A stretch of DNA of 64,000 bases. Source: Rhineura floridana (lineage: Eukaryota > Chordata > Lepidosauria > Squamata > Rhineuridae). Shown one piece after another: positions 11,301 through 22,110 of this stretch; the first letter of the stretch is position 1, and each line of letters begins with the position of its first letter. The stretch is taken from positions 221,983,943 to 222,047,942 of the forward strand of contig NC_084482.1 of the NCBI RefSeq assembly GCF_030035675.1. Reading direction: 5' to 3'. The translations under genes and the position numbers were made by a program. Under the pieces are notes generated by a model, which searched no databases, had not been told where the DNA came from, and was given only the letters and a program-made list of their open reading frames with translations.

Positions 11301-11900
11301 CGAAAACTCCCATACTTCGCGGGCAAGGTTATCTCCCTTGGGGGAGACGCTCCTGCCAACACCTGTGGCTCCTCTTCAGGCTGGCAATGTTGATGGCAGT
11401 ACTTAGAGGTAAAAACCACCACAGCTTCATCCCAAAAGATTGTGGGGTTGTGTCTAACCAGCCAAGGCATACTTAACACCACCGGGAAACGAGGCAAGGA
11501 CGCCACATAGAACGACAGGTCTTCCCGATGCCCAGGGACCTTCACCTCCACAGACTCGGTCACCCGAGTCACCCCCCCAGACTTCAGAGGCTGGCCATCT
11601 ATAGTTTCCACTGCCAACGGCTGGCTCAGTTCTCTTGTGGGAATAGCGTGGTGTAGCGCCAACTCCCGGTCTATGAAACAAGAGGATGCTCCGCTGTCGA
11701 TCATAGCCTTGGCTAAGAAGCTCTCGCCTGAGGATAGGGTGATGCGAATGGGCAACAGAAGGGCCCCTTGGGAGGGAAGGGGTCGTAACGGAGGCTCAGT
11801 GTCTGTAGCCCCCAGTTTTCCGGCGGCTGGGATCTTCCGGCTTTGGCTGCACAATTTCTGGTGAGGTGTCCAGACTTTCCGCAATAGAGACACAGTCCTT
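8399..11900 (-). mobile_element. Chromovirus pol region
   Basis: In order from right to left: aspartic protease with a DSGA motif (about 11,700); reverse transcriptase with YLDD (about 10,760); RNase H (about 10,050-10,350); a zinc-binding HHCC integrase head (about 9,560-9,680); the integrase core with DRGTQF (about 9,280); a GPF/Y-like part (about 8,770); and a chromodomain at about 8,449-8,612 with YLIHWKGYDPTERSWE. The frame then runs on into the 3' LTR. Such elements replicate through RNA and integrate with help from the chromodomain. This copy is broken. Confidence 0.93.
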
Positions 11901-13745
11901 CCCTCTGGCGTCTTTCCCTCTACTCCTCTGTCAATCGTGGTCTAGCCCCCCCAATCTGCATGGGCTCCTCTCCCGAGACAGTAGGGATGCCAGGATTGGG
12001 CACAGGGCATGCATGGGGCAGCGGAGCAGCAACCTGACTCTGTGAAGGCTCCATTCTTCGCTCCAACTTCCTTCCTTCTAAGCGGCTGTCTATCTGCAAA
12101 CTCAGTTGAATCAAACCCCTCAGTGAGTCGGGGTGTGTGGAGTGCGCCAGTTCATCCAACACTTCTGGACTCAGTCCATTTCTGTAGAAGTACATCAAGG
12201 CTGGGTCATTGTACTCCGTCTCCTGAGACAAAACATGAAAAGCATTCGTGTATTGCCCTAAAGACCCCTTTCCCTGTCTCAGGGTCCCTAACTGGCGGGC
12301 AACTGTCTCCTTCCTCTGGGGGTCTTGGAACATGTCCCCCATCGCATTCTTGAAGGTGTCAAACTGGCACACTATTTGGTCATTGCGAATCAAATACGGG
12401 GTGGCCCATTTTGCCACATCCCCTTCCAAAAAATTATGATGAACGCCACCTTCGCATCATCAGTTGGGAAGTCAGCTCTGTGCACTTGAATGTACAATTC
12501 ACATTGGGCTAGAAACGTGGCAAACTGTTCACTCTGGCCCCCGTATCGCACGGGTAGCCCCACTGGAGACTTCACAGGGGCGGCCGCCCCGGGAGGCGCT
12601 GCCTGGACTTGGGCGACCAAGGCATGGAGATTCTGGTTATCCACTTGCAAGGCTTGCGTTTGTTACGAGGCAGGGCCATGGAGCCTGCTAAACTACAATT
12701 CCCACCCCACACCCCCACCTAATGGTATGGCTGGTTATGCTTTCCCACGAGGTTTTGTGCAAAGAGTAACAAGAAATTAAGATACAAAACTAAAGCTACA
12801 GCATAAATGTTCTGCATAATTGTTATCTTGTCCTTTGGCAAATTTCCCTCACCCACAGTGAATCCCATTGTTTGTTAGGAGCCTTAGTTTTCAGGGTCAG
12901 TTAGAGATACACACACACATACACAACATCACCAGACTTTCATACCCTCCTTGGCAGGAGGGGGAGAGAGGAAACAAAGTATTTTAAAACCGAGGCTTGA
13001 AGGTAGAAAAAGAGGGAGGAGAGGAAGAAAGAGGAAGGGGGGCTGAGGAACATCAGAGCTCCGACACACGTGTACGACGCTCTCAAGGAACGCATCAAGG
13101 ACTGCAGGGACAGAACCGGGGAGACTCTGGGTCTCGGTGCAAAACCTTGAGACCAAGAGATCCCTTCCTGGTTTTGGATCAGAGCTCTTTCACATAGCTT
13201 CAGCTGCATTCAATTGCCCACTCAGGGCCTAGGAGAGGTAATCATTCTTATTTTTTATAGTAATAGGTTCCTTTGATTTCTTTAGTATAAAGTTATGAAT
13301 GGGTTAGGATATTAATGATTAATGCTGCCACGCACCCAAGTAATTCTGTAATGCTTTCCTACTCTTTCTCTCAATAAAATCAAGCTTTGCTTTATTTTGG
13401 TTTGGACCTGCATTTCTTGGGTTAAATATATACACCATTTAAGCACATTTCAGGGCAAAGCGCTTGTTTTATCCCTAGCAAAAGATCCCCTCCTCTCAAG
13501 GAGGTGTTTCATGGGACATGAGGGTGGCAAATGCACACACTCAGGTTCCCAAGAGCACATGTCATAACATGTTGCGGCTCTGAGGTTTTGATTCTCGGCT
13601 TGTAGGGCTTGCGTAGTCACTCGGAGGTTCTGGATCTCGGCATACAAGGCTTCCATGGTGATAGGTACTCCCCCTCTGGCTCCATTCTGGTCCATGTCAT
13701 CCACCATGGGAACAGGTTCGAGTAGGGATGGTGGTTGAGTCAAAC
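11901..13745 (-). mobile_element. Chromovirus gag region, split by a solo LTR
   Basis: The N-terminal part (about 13,574-13,710) is a leucine-rich coiled coil with IQNLRVTTQALQAENQNLR. After the nested LTR it continues with a related heptad stretch and a retrotransposon gag domain (FATFLAQCELYIQ and GLSPEVLDELAH). The capsid-like part resembles that of the RTL/PEG10 group. The start lies just inside the 5' LTR. A primer binding site could not be settled by eye. Confidence 0.85.
12661..13569 (+). mobile_element. Nested solo LTR of an endogenous retrovirus (family L-b)
   Basis: 909 bp beginning TGTTACGAGG and ending GTCATAACA, with 4-bp flanks CGTT (12657-12660) and TGTT (13570-13573). AATAAA at 13373 indicates plus orientation, opposite to the host element. 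A 4-bp duplication fits gammaretrovirus-like integration. No internal retroviral part remains. It is younger than the chromovirus. Confidence 0.85.
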
Positions 13746-14391
13746 TGTCCCATTCAGAGCCGAAAGAATGAGGCTGGAGTGTGTGTGCAAGTAAATCTCA
13801 TTTTATTAGAGTAATGGATACATCAAAGGCATTGCGCTTCATAGGAAACCCTACGCTAACTCACTAGAGTCCCTAACTATACTCTAGACATGCTCTGCAG
13901 TGTGTGAAGGAAGTTGACTCAACGACCCCCACTGGGAGCGGCAGGCTTATATAGGAAATGTTTTTGAACGTAATCTCTTACTCCTTCGTAATTCCTGTCT
14001 TTGCCCTGTCAGTTTCTGGCAGCGACGGAAACGAGGAGACAGGGGACGTGCATCCAACAGCTCATCTGAAGACACCTGCTCCCGAGTAACAGGCTCGAGG
14101 TCAGGGGGCGGTGCCATGCTGGAATCCTCCTGGGAACTGCTTGGAAAAGGAGGAGGTGGCACTGACTCTGAAGCTTCCTCCCCCAAGTCCTCTGCTTCAA
14201 CTGGGGGCAGTGCGCTCGGCTCCTCAGAAAGGGCATTACTCGTGGGAACTGGCTGAAGAGCAGGCTGCCCCCCTCCCGCACGATCCTGCTCAGACACAAC
14301 AATCCCTAACTCGGCTTCTTCTGGCTGCGGAGGTGCCTGAAACTCATGCCTCCCCCCTTCCTGTCCCTTCTGAGTTGGCTGCAGCGCAACA
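13746..14391 (-). repeat. Chromovirus 5' LTR
   Basis: 646 bp. On the minus strand a TATA box (CCTATATAAG near 13,950) lies upstream of AATAAAA near 13,803, giving a normal U3-R-U5 order. The same open frame as in the 3' LTR, which is the pol tail, is present. Positions 14,397-14,880 beyond hold nothing I recognise. Confidence 0.92.
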
Positions 14392-15940
14392 TGTGCATGC
14401 AGTACGTTATAATCCATTCTAATGCATTTTTTAATCAATTAATTAAAAATAAACCATGCCTTTTTTAATTTAAACCTAGTACAGATGAAGTACTGTGTTT
14501 GGGGCAAGCTCGGGCAATTGATTAGGGATATCTTAGAGTCATCTCTGAGTTGTAATCAAGGACAACAGATTATGTCAATTTCAAGAAAAAAAAGTCCAAA
14601 CGGCTTCTAGCTTTTTCCCTCCCGTTTTTCACTTTAACCTGTGGATTCTCCGTGGGGGGCTTGTGTATCACCAAGAAAACTTCCAGAGTTGTAGAGCAAG
14701 CGATTCTGAATCCAACAGTATAAGCCTTGTAAGTTTTTGTTTTGAATTGGGACTATACAAAGCACTAGAAAGGGGTGTGGGGGGTTATTTTCATTTAACA
14801 TGGTAGAACGCAAAAAATCCCTACTGACTATAGTATACAGCCACTCTCGTGACTGTATAATATCCCACCATTCCACTGAAAGGGAACGACACCAACAGAC
14901 ATGTAACAGTTAGGCAGACACTTCACTGTAATGTCCTCCCCGTGTTTTATCCTGAAGATGTGTATGGTTCAAAGGGCACCCTTTAAATGGAAGGAGGTAA
15001 TCTAAGAGTTTACCTATGGATCCCTCTTCTGAGCAAAGAAAGCACTCATGTTTAGAAGCCGTTGAACATCTTAATGTTTCAAAAGCTCAGAATTATTAGA
15101 CTTGTTGAATTTGCAAAGCAGAGAACTGCATCATTCCAGTGACAACCTTTGTAATGCATAAAGAAATTCTCCTCTCGCTTAATCCATCTATTACTTCCAA
15201 GGAGAAAGCAAAATAAATGCATTATTGCTAACCACATTCAAAAACATTACATATACAGAATGTGAAAATATTAGTCCTCCTTTTTGTCTGTATTCAAAGC
15301 TTGCCAACCAGTAAATCTTGGCTCTCTTAACTAAGAACTGCTCTGCAAAATCCCACCTGAAGTCCATGGGAGGGCTCCCATCCTATCTCCAACAGCACCC
15401 GATGGATGCCCACAGGGGTTCAAAAGTGGCACATGAATGTCCAGCTCTGTCCCAGTTCTCTTCCCCCAGCATGTACTTACATATACAGAGTGAAAATATT
15501 AGTCCTTCCTTTTGTCTATATTCAAAGCTTGCCAACCATTTTCAACAGGTGACACTGAGTTACGGTGTTTCTCCAACAGTGGTTGGGAACCTCTAGATCC
15601 CCCCACCTCCAAAAAACAGAAACGGGTCAGCATCTCCTCAGAGTGAACATGCTCCAACCGTGAATGGGCTCCAGGCTCTTTGTAGTTCCAGAAGTCCATT
15701 TCTGTGCCTTTCTTAGCTTCACGAAATCTTCTTTGAGAAGTGACAAGGATGGCAGACAGGATTCTAAATGTTGCTGCACTAAACGTATGTACAGTTCAGG
15801 GCTGCTAGCTATATTTGGAGACTTGCTTCTTTGCTTGCTAAAGGCCAGTCACGTTACTACCGCTGGGTGAATATGCTTCCATAATGGCCTTTGAGGGCTG
15901 AAATGTGTTTCTTCAGTGAGCCACCCAAAGAAGAAAGAGG

Positions 15941-16205
15941 TCAGAGTTTTGCTGCTGGCTGGAAGAGGGATGCTGTTTTATCCTTTGTGAATTCCTTGAA
16001 GTTCTGCAAGAGATATGGATACTTATAACCTAGTGTGATATTTTTATAGTGGCTCCTCCATATGGATTCTTTGATGTGAGATGAAGTATGCTTTCCATCG
16101 AAAGCTCTTCCCACACTACAAGCACTTATATGGTTTCCTGTGTGGATTTTCTGATGAGAAGTAAAGTGTGTACTCCACCAAAAGCTCTTTCCACATTCTA
16201 AGCAT
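15941..16205 (-). pseudogene. Stranded terminal fingers of ZNF-A
   Basis: Directly downstream of the ZNF-A stop, another frame still encodes a full finger ([16 protein letters not shown]) and then a decayed one ending near a stop. ZNF-B ends with a matching last finger, so these were the original end of ZNF-A. They became untranslated when about 2 bp were lost in the linker before 16,206. The remaining stretch down to 14,884 is 3' flank shared with copy B. Confidence 0.75.
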
Positions 16206-18196
16206 TTATATGGTTTCTCCCGTGTGAGTTCTCTTATGTGAAGTAAGGGATGAGCTGTGGGCGAACGTCCTTCCACATTCCAAACATTTATATGGTTTCT
16301 CTCCTGTGTGGATTCTGCTATGTGAACTAAGTTCTGAGCTATGCCTGAAACTCTTTCCACACTCCAAGCATTTATATCGTTTCTCTCCTGTGTGGATTTT
16401 CTGATGAGAAGTAAAGTGTGTATTCCGTGTAAAGCTCTTTCCACACTCCAAGCACTTATATTGTTTCTCTCCTGTGTGGATTTTGTGATGAGAAATAAGA
16501 CCTGAGCTACCACTGAAGCTTTTTCCACATTCAAAGCATGCATACTTTTCCCCTCTGTGCATCTTTTGATGCGTACTAAGGCTTGCATTCTGACTGAAGC
16601 TCTTTCCACACTCAAAGCACTTATACGGCTTCTCCCCTGTATGGATTCTGTGATGACAAGTAAGGTATGTCCTAGTACTGAAGCTCTTCCCACATGTCAT
16701 GCATTTATATGGCTTCTCTCCTGTGTGGATCCGCTGATGCACAGTAAGGTGTGAACTCTGATTGAAGCTCTTCCCACACTCCCAGCACTGATATGGTTTC
16801 TTGCCAGTGTGAGTCCTCTGATGGGAAGAAAGATGTGACCTCTGACTGAAGCTCTTTCCACATTCCAAGCATTTAAATGGTTTCTCCCCTGTGTGAGTTC
16901 TCTTATGTGAAGTAAGGGATGAGCTGTGGGCGAACGTCCTTCCACATTCCAAACATTTATATGGTTTCTCTCCTGTGTGGATTCTGCTATGTGAACTAAG
17001 TTGTGAGCTAAGCCTGAAACTCTTTCCACAATCAAAGCAGGTATATGGTTTCACTCCTGTGTGAAGTGTTCGATGTGAAATAAAGTTAGAGCTATGGCTA
17101 AAGTTCTTTCCACATTCCAAGCATTTAAATGGATTCTCCCCTGTGTGAGTTCTCTTATGTGAAGTAAGGGACACGCTATGGGCAAATGTCCTTCCACATT
17201 CCAAACATTTATATGGTTTCTCTCCTGTGTGAAGTTTTTGATGTGAAATAAGGTTATAGCTACGGCTAAAGTTCTTTCCACATTCCAAGCATTTAAATGG
17301 ATTCTCCCCTGTGTGAGTTCTCTTATGTGAAGTAAGGGACACGCTATGGGCAAATGTCCTTCCACATTCCAAACATTTATATGGTTTCTCTCCTGTGTGG
17401 ATTTTGCTATGTGAATTAAGTTGTGAGCTAAGCCTGAAACTCTTTCCACACTCAAAGCAGGTATATGGTTTCACCCCTGTGTGATTTTTTTGATGTGAAG
17501 AAAGGCTAGAGCTATGGCTAAAGCTCTTTCCACATTCCACACATCTATATGGTTCTTCTCCTGTGTGGATTCTCTGATGTGAAATAAGATGACAGTTCCG
17601 AGTGAATTCTTTTCCACACTCCATGCAATTATATGGTCTCCCTGCTGTGTGAATTCCACAATGTTTAGTGAGGGCTGTCCTCTTACTAAAGCTCTTTCCA
17701 CATTTCAAGCATTTAAATATTTTTTCTCCTGTGTGGACTCGCTGATGTAAACTAAGGTGTGAACTCTGACTGAAGGTCTTCCCACACTCCACACATTTAT
17801 GTGGTTTCTCTTCTGTGTGAATTCTCCGATGTGAAGCAATATGTGAAATCTGACTGAAACTCTTTCCGCAGGGAATGCGGAAAAGAATCACGTGGGGAGA
17901 ATCCCCTGTGTGGATTCTACAGTGTGAGTGAAGGTGAGATTTACTCTCGAATATTTTGCCACATGAAGGACACTCATGCTTCTCCTTCGTCTTGTGATGG
18001 TTTTTCTGGACTGGGATTTGACATGAGTTATCGGCCTGGGTATGAGTGGCTTTATTCCTCCCATTCTCCGCTTGGCTTTCCTCCTGACTTCTTGTTAACT
18101 CTTGATCTCCAAAGGTTTCTTCCTTCACTTCAGGCGTGGCTATTTCTGATGAGACTTGATGTGGCTCCCGAGAAGGATGACTGTCCTGTCCCTCAC
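16206..18196 (-). CDS. ZNF-A, C2H2 zinc-finger protein, finger exon
   Basis: This is a DNA-binding, presumably nuclear, transcription-factor-like protein. The exon is predicted to start after CTTAATTCTGGCAG at 18,197. The open frame runs on to 18,323, but that part reads as intron and is nearly the same in copy B. The first ~93 residues of the model are an acidic linker ([18 protein letters not shown]). Then come 21 tandem fingers joined by TGEKP-type linkers. Finger 2 is degenerate: it has lost its first cysteine and reads [11 protein letters not shown] where ZNF-B has a normal finger and more. Fingers 6-13 consist of repeated modules. The frame ends in the linker after finger 21, two fingers early. 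Joined to the exon at 21,822-21,876 the model is 681 residues. No KRAB or SCAN exon is seen in the intron. The DNA target is unknown. Confidence 0.88.
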
Positions 18197-18789
18197 CTGC
18201 CAGAATTAAGAGAGAATCCCAATAAAGGATGTAATCCCAGTTACAATCCCAGTGAGACTTGCTGTAAATGCTGATCAGTGCTGAGAGAAAGCCTTGCTTG
18301 CTAAGGAACAACCAGGAATGCACTTGAAGGCTCCCAATTGATCCTTTGCAGCCACAGCTTTACCTGTCCCACACCTGATGTCCCATATGTTATCACGCAT
18401 CGGGCAGGTGGCCATGATTTAAGGAAAACAGCCTCTCAGCCCCAATTAGGAACCTTGCCGGGCCTAATTCTGCCTGCAGGCTGGAAGTTCCCCATTGCCA
18501 ACTTGGAAGCGTCAGCTGCTGCAAGATGCAACAGTCTGTCTCTTTGCAGTCAACGCTTCAAGAGGATGATTCACAGGCAATGTGAGCCCCTTCAGACCTT
18601 TCTCTCTCTCTCTTTCTCCTCCTCCCCCCTAAAGCTGCTGAAACTCTGGAGACCTTTGTTCTGCACTAAGGTCCAGTAGAATAATGCCTTCTCTTTGGGG
18701 CCGATTTATCACCTTAATTTTCTGGGGGCTTCTTTCCTCTGCAATCCTACCCTTATGGTGGGAAAACCATTTACCTTCCCCAATTTTTT

Positions 18790-18935
18790 TTGCTGGAGGG
18801 CAGTATTATTATTATTAATTTGACTTGTTAGTTGCTTGTTACACAGAAGTCTACAAGCAATATACATATTTAAAAATATTAACATAAATACATTATAATA
18901 TTAACACATTCATACACAACACTTGCCATTCATGA
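18790..18935 (-). repeat. LINE 3' end, inverted (intron of ZNF-A)
   Basis: attattattaatttgacttg followed by an AT-rich tail is the inverted terminus of a LINE. Copy B keeps part of it at 39,165-39,235. Confidence 0.4.
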
Positions 18936-18984
18936 AAATATGCAGAACAACCGCTAATGCCTTGGGAAAGAAAGTATGATGTCT

Positions 18985-19248
18985 CTAGAAACCAATCAGC
19001 ATGAAAGGGGAGAGTGTTAGCTACTGAGAAGTGTCTTATCAGTGGCTGACTCACCTCCCTTCATTCTGATTGGCTCCAATCAGCAGGAAAGGACAAGGAA
19101 GCATGTTAGAAGACTCTTTTCAATGGCTAACACACTCCCCTTTCATGCCGATTGGCTCGTAGGATGCTGGAGACATAGGGACCCTGCTCCCAAAAAAGTA
19201 AGTGGTCTAAGACCCCCTGAGACCCTGAATGACTACACCACTGGTCTA
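18985..19248. mobile_element. hAT-like MITE, family M1, truncated
   Basis: It holds the caatcagcatgaaagggga core and the right terminus GACTACACCACTG, followed by gtctagac. Copy B has the whole element at 39,300-39,689, so copy A has lost about 115 bp at the left end. Confidence 0.75.
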
Positions 19249-19269
19249 GACAGATCAAGGCTTGCATGA

Positions 19270-19925
19270 ATTTAGCTTATGAATCATTCAAGGTACCTGT
19301 GCCAAAACATATGCCAGCCCACTCAGCCAGGTCAAGAGCAACATGGGACAGCCTCTTCTGAAAATAACACACCTATGTGGGTTTTGTAGGGCTGCGATGG
19401 GGGCCACACCAACTATGTTTCTTAAGCACTACAAAATATGCTCAGACCGGGGCAACACAGTCTGCACACATAACACCAATCCTGGCACGACAACATTGGC
19501 TACCACTTCATTGCTGGGCCCAGTTCAGACTGCTGGTTTTGACCTACAAAGCCTTATGTGGCTCAGGACCCCAATATCTCTGGGACTGCTTCTCCCCAGA
19601 TGAACCCACTCAGACCCTGCATTTTGTCATCTGAGACTCTCCTCTGTGTGCCCCTTCTGAGGGTGATGCAGTGGAATGGAAAAAAAGGCCTTCTCAGTGG
19701 TGGCTCCCTTTTCTGGAATGTTCTCCCAGGTAGGCATGCCTGGTTCCATCACTATCTGGCTTTTGGAGCCAGGCTAAAACATTTATATTTTCCCCAGCGC
19801 TTGCACTTTAATTTTCTGCTTATCTTTTTTTTTGTGGGGGGGGGGAGTAGAGATTGGATCTGCTCTTTTATTATTAGTACATTTTAGGTTATTTTAACTC
19901 TTCTTACACTTGTTTGTAATGCTGG
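19270..19925 (+). repeat. L2-clade LINE 3' part (copy A)
   Basis: A partial frame reads ITPILARQHWLPLH, then LTYKALCGSGPQYLWD, the RT C-terminus of L2/CR1-clade LINEs. A T-rich 3' part follows. The frame is broken. The same insertion is at 39,702-40,390, so it is older than the duplication. Confidence 0.7.
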
Positions 19926-20625
19926 GGTTTAAGCAGCAACTAAACAACAATAACACAAGTGAGCCGTTGGGAGACAAGTCCTGCAAGCGCTTCCTTAGTT
20001 TTCAGGCAGCTGCTCTTTAATTTTCCTGTCCTAACGTCCCACATTGAACGCCTCGGTGGTGTTCAGTGGAGGGCAAGGACCCCCCCGCTTGGAGGTCAGC
20101 TGCCCGCTTATTTGTGTACATAGCTACAAGTTGACAGCAGGAGGCTATCTGTGCCACTCTCCTTAATATGTCTATTACTTCTGTGAGCTCTGGAGCTACT
20201 CGTTCAGCTTGCCATCAACTGTTCAAAAGGAAGGACAGCAAAGCAAGACCTGCGTTTCCTGTAGTTGGGTGCTGCAGGAAGCCCTTGACTTTACCAACAT
20301 GATGACAACAGCGATCATAGAAGCGAGGCTGCCGATTTGCAAGAGACAGGTTCTTGTGTTAATTCAGAAAGCCCGAAACAGCTTGGGCCCAGCACTGTTT
20401 TAAGGACCTTCTGATCCCTTACGTTCCACCTCAATCACTGAAATCCTCTGACGGGACACTTTGTGGTTCTCCATGCCCCTGAGGTTCCGTCGGCCTTTAC
20501 TTGGAACCGGGGTTTATACTAAAAGCAGCCAGCACGCTGCCTGCCCCCAAACTATTCAAGGAATTAGTCGCATAATATACCATTAGGAGGGCTTTTTTGG
20601 TGACAGTACTCACCAGTACGGAGTA

Positions 20626-20802
20626 CAGCAGGGCCCCACTCATACGGCGGGTTACGTTCCGGACCCCCGCTGTAAAGCGAAAAACGCTGTAAAAGCGGAA
20701 CAAGCGCTGTATAAGTGGGGCTTTAGTCTAATTGCATCTAATTGAGACCACCGCATTCGCGAAGTGCCTCAAAGTGAAGCGCCCTAAAGCGGGGCCCTAC
20801 TG
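20626..20802. mobile_element. Tc1/mariner-like MITE (Tigger/pogo type), 177 bp
   Basis: Ends CAGCAGGGCCCC and GGGGCCCTACTG are inverted and flanked by TA on both sides (20624-20625 and 20803-20804). Copy B has the undisturbed TA site near 41,530 and a half copy at 41,048-41,126. It sits in the ZNF-A intron. Confidence 0.8.
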
Positions 20803-21411
20803 TACAAGCACCTCTTCTTTTGCTGTCCATGCCAGCCATTTTGTGCTGGGACCCACAGTCGTACTTTTATCAAGATATGAGTACCGGCACCTCATTTTTT
20901 TACTGAAAAAAAAGCACTGACTAGTACTATAAGGTTATAAAGATTTGAATGGAACCAGTATTTATCTTCACTTTCTGTTTCTTTTCATCTTTTCTCATCT
21001 ATTTCTTTTTTAGAAATCACCTAGCTCCTTTTAAAACTCCATATGCTCAGTTGCACAAAAACTTACCGCACGTTGCACAACTTTTTTTGACACTGCACTA
21101 AACGTGCCGAGCTGCACGTTAGAATTATTCAGACAGGCCTTTACAATGTGAATATCTTTTTTTTTTACCAGCCAGTATTTATTGATGTTTTGTCGTTGCT
21201 GTTTGTACAACACAGCCTTGTTGCATTTTCCCAAAAGCATGGTTTAAAAATATTTAAATATCCAAGTCCAACATGGCTAAGTAAGTTTGACTCAGCAGGT
21301 GCCATCAGTGAGGAATCTTCCTTAAATTCTCATACTCTGATTCCAGCACCATTTTGCGGAACAGTCTGCGCTCTGGTCTTCCTCCCATTCTGTCCCCTTT
21401 CAGGTGGGGGA

Positions 21412-21510
21412 CACTATTGTTATTATTATTATTATTATTATTAATTAGATTTATTTCCCACCCTTTCTCCCAGCAGGAGCCCAGCACAGCAAACAAAAGC
21501 ACTAAAAACA
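21412..21510 (-). repeat. LINE 3' end with ATT run
   Basis: (ATT)n, then tagatttatttcccacccttt, then cagcacagcaaacaaaagc is an inverted LINE tail. Copy B keeps it at 42,575-42,670. It is older than the duplication. Confidence 0.6.
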
Positions 21511-21821
21511 CTTTAACACTTGCCACCTTCCTCCCTGTTCCAGCAAAGGGGGAAATCCTAGGAGGGGCATTAATTCTGAGGTGACTCTGGGCCTTTGACC
21601 TGTTCAGCCTAGTGGAGGGTGGGACTGATTCAGCGTTTACACCCCGTATAAACATTTGTGAAGAAAGAAACCCAGCGTGAGGGAGATGCTGTGTGATCTC
21701 CAAACGGGCACAAATTCGCAGCCCGTTGGGCCAAGCCAGTCCTGGGTGAGAACGCAAGGAGCCCACCAGCCCTCCAAGGAAGCCCCTCAATCCCTAAGCA
21801 GCGAAGGGTCCCACCACATAC

Positions 21822-21876
21822 CTGAACAGCTGCTTGCAGATCCTTTCTTGAGACCTTTGACAAATGGATCCTCCAT
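21822..21876 (-). CDS. ZNF-A, predicted first coding exon (55 bp)
   Basis: The acceptor TCTCCTCTCCTAG immediately precedes ATG. The exon reads MEDPFVKGLKKGSASSCS plus one base and ends at the donor CAG|GTATGT. It ends in phase 1, and the finger exon at 18,196 enters in phase 1, so the split codon becomes Gly and the frame continues into [11 protein letters not shown]. Copy B has a 61-bp equivalent that differs by 6 bp in frame and keeps both splice sites. This short acidic/basic leader is no domain I recognise. It could also be internal to a longer protein if an upstream exon joins in frame. Confidence 0.62.
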
Positions 21877-22033
21877 CTAGGAGAGGAGATCAGATCAGGT
21901 TTGGAGCAAGCAGACAGGCTAGTAGCTTCTGACTGATCCAGGCTTTCCTCAGCAACCCCTTCCTATTTCTCCCCCCCAAGTGGGCAAGAGGACGTAAGAT
22001 GAAGCTCCTCTAACTTCTGCACACGGGGAAGGT

Positions 22034-22110
22034 CCATGGCTCAGTTAGTAGAACATCTGCTTTGCATGCAGAAGGTCCCAGGTTCAAACCCAGAGATGTG
22101 AAGGCCCGGA
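22034..22110 (+). repeat. tRNA-Ala-like SINE head
   Basis: ggctcagttagtagaacatc followed by tgctttgcatgcagaaggtc and ggttcaaaccc gives A and B boxes and a TGC anticodon-like loop. There is no matching acceptor stem, so it is not a working tRNA gene. The same copy lies at 44,066-44,140 in the duplicate. Confidence 0.7.

Larger units (their letters stand above)
7624..14396 (-). mobile_element. Ty3/gypsy chromovirus fossil (Sushi-like), near complete
   Basis: Two LTRs (7629-8398 and 13746-14391) flank gag, protease, RT, RNase H, integrase and a chromodomain, all on the minus strand. Outer 5-bp repeats are TGCGC (7624-7628) and TGTGC (14392-14396). The chromodomain places it among chromoviruses, and gag resembles the Sushi-ichi group from which PEG10/RTL1 derive. 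The coding frames are interrupted roughly three or four times, and two foreign insertions lie inside, so it is inactive as it stands. The LTRs differ by only a few percent by eye, so it is fairly young. Confidence 0.95.

Noticed and set aside
13947-14438. 163-codon frame as a separate host gene
   Set aside because: It lies inside the chromovirus 5' LTR and equals the pol tail seen in the 3' LTR.
18197-18323. Upstream ATG (MHSWLFL...) as the start of ZNF-A
   Set aside because: A clear acceptor and phase match follow it. The stretch reads as intron, and the duplicate has the same arrangement.
20497-20703. 68-codon minus frame identical in copies A and B
   Set aside because: It spans the edge of the MITE and reflects recent copying rather than coding.
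22034-22110. Possible tRNA-Ala gene
   Set aside because: A and B boxes and a TGC-like anticodon are present, but there is no paired acceptor stem. Several similar copies with SINE tails occur in the window.
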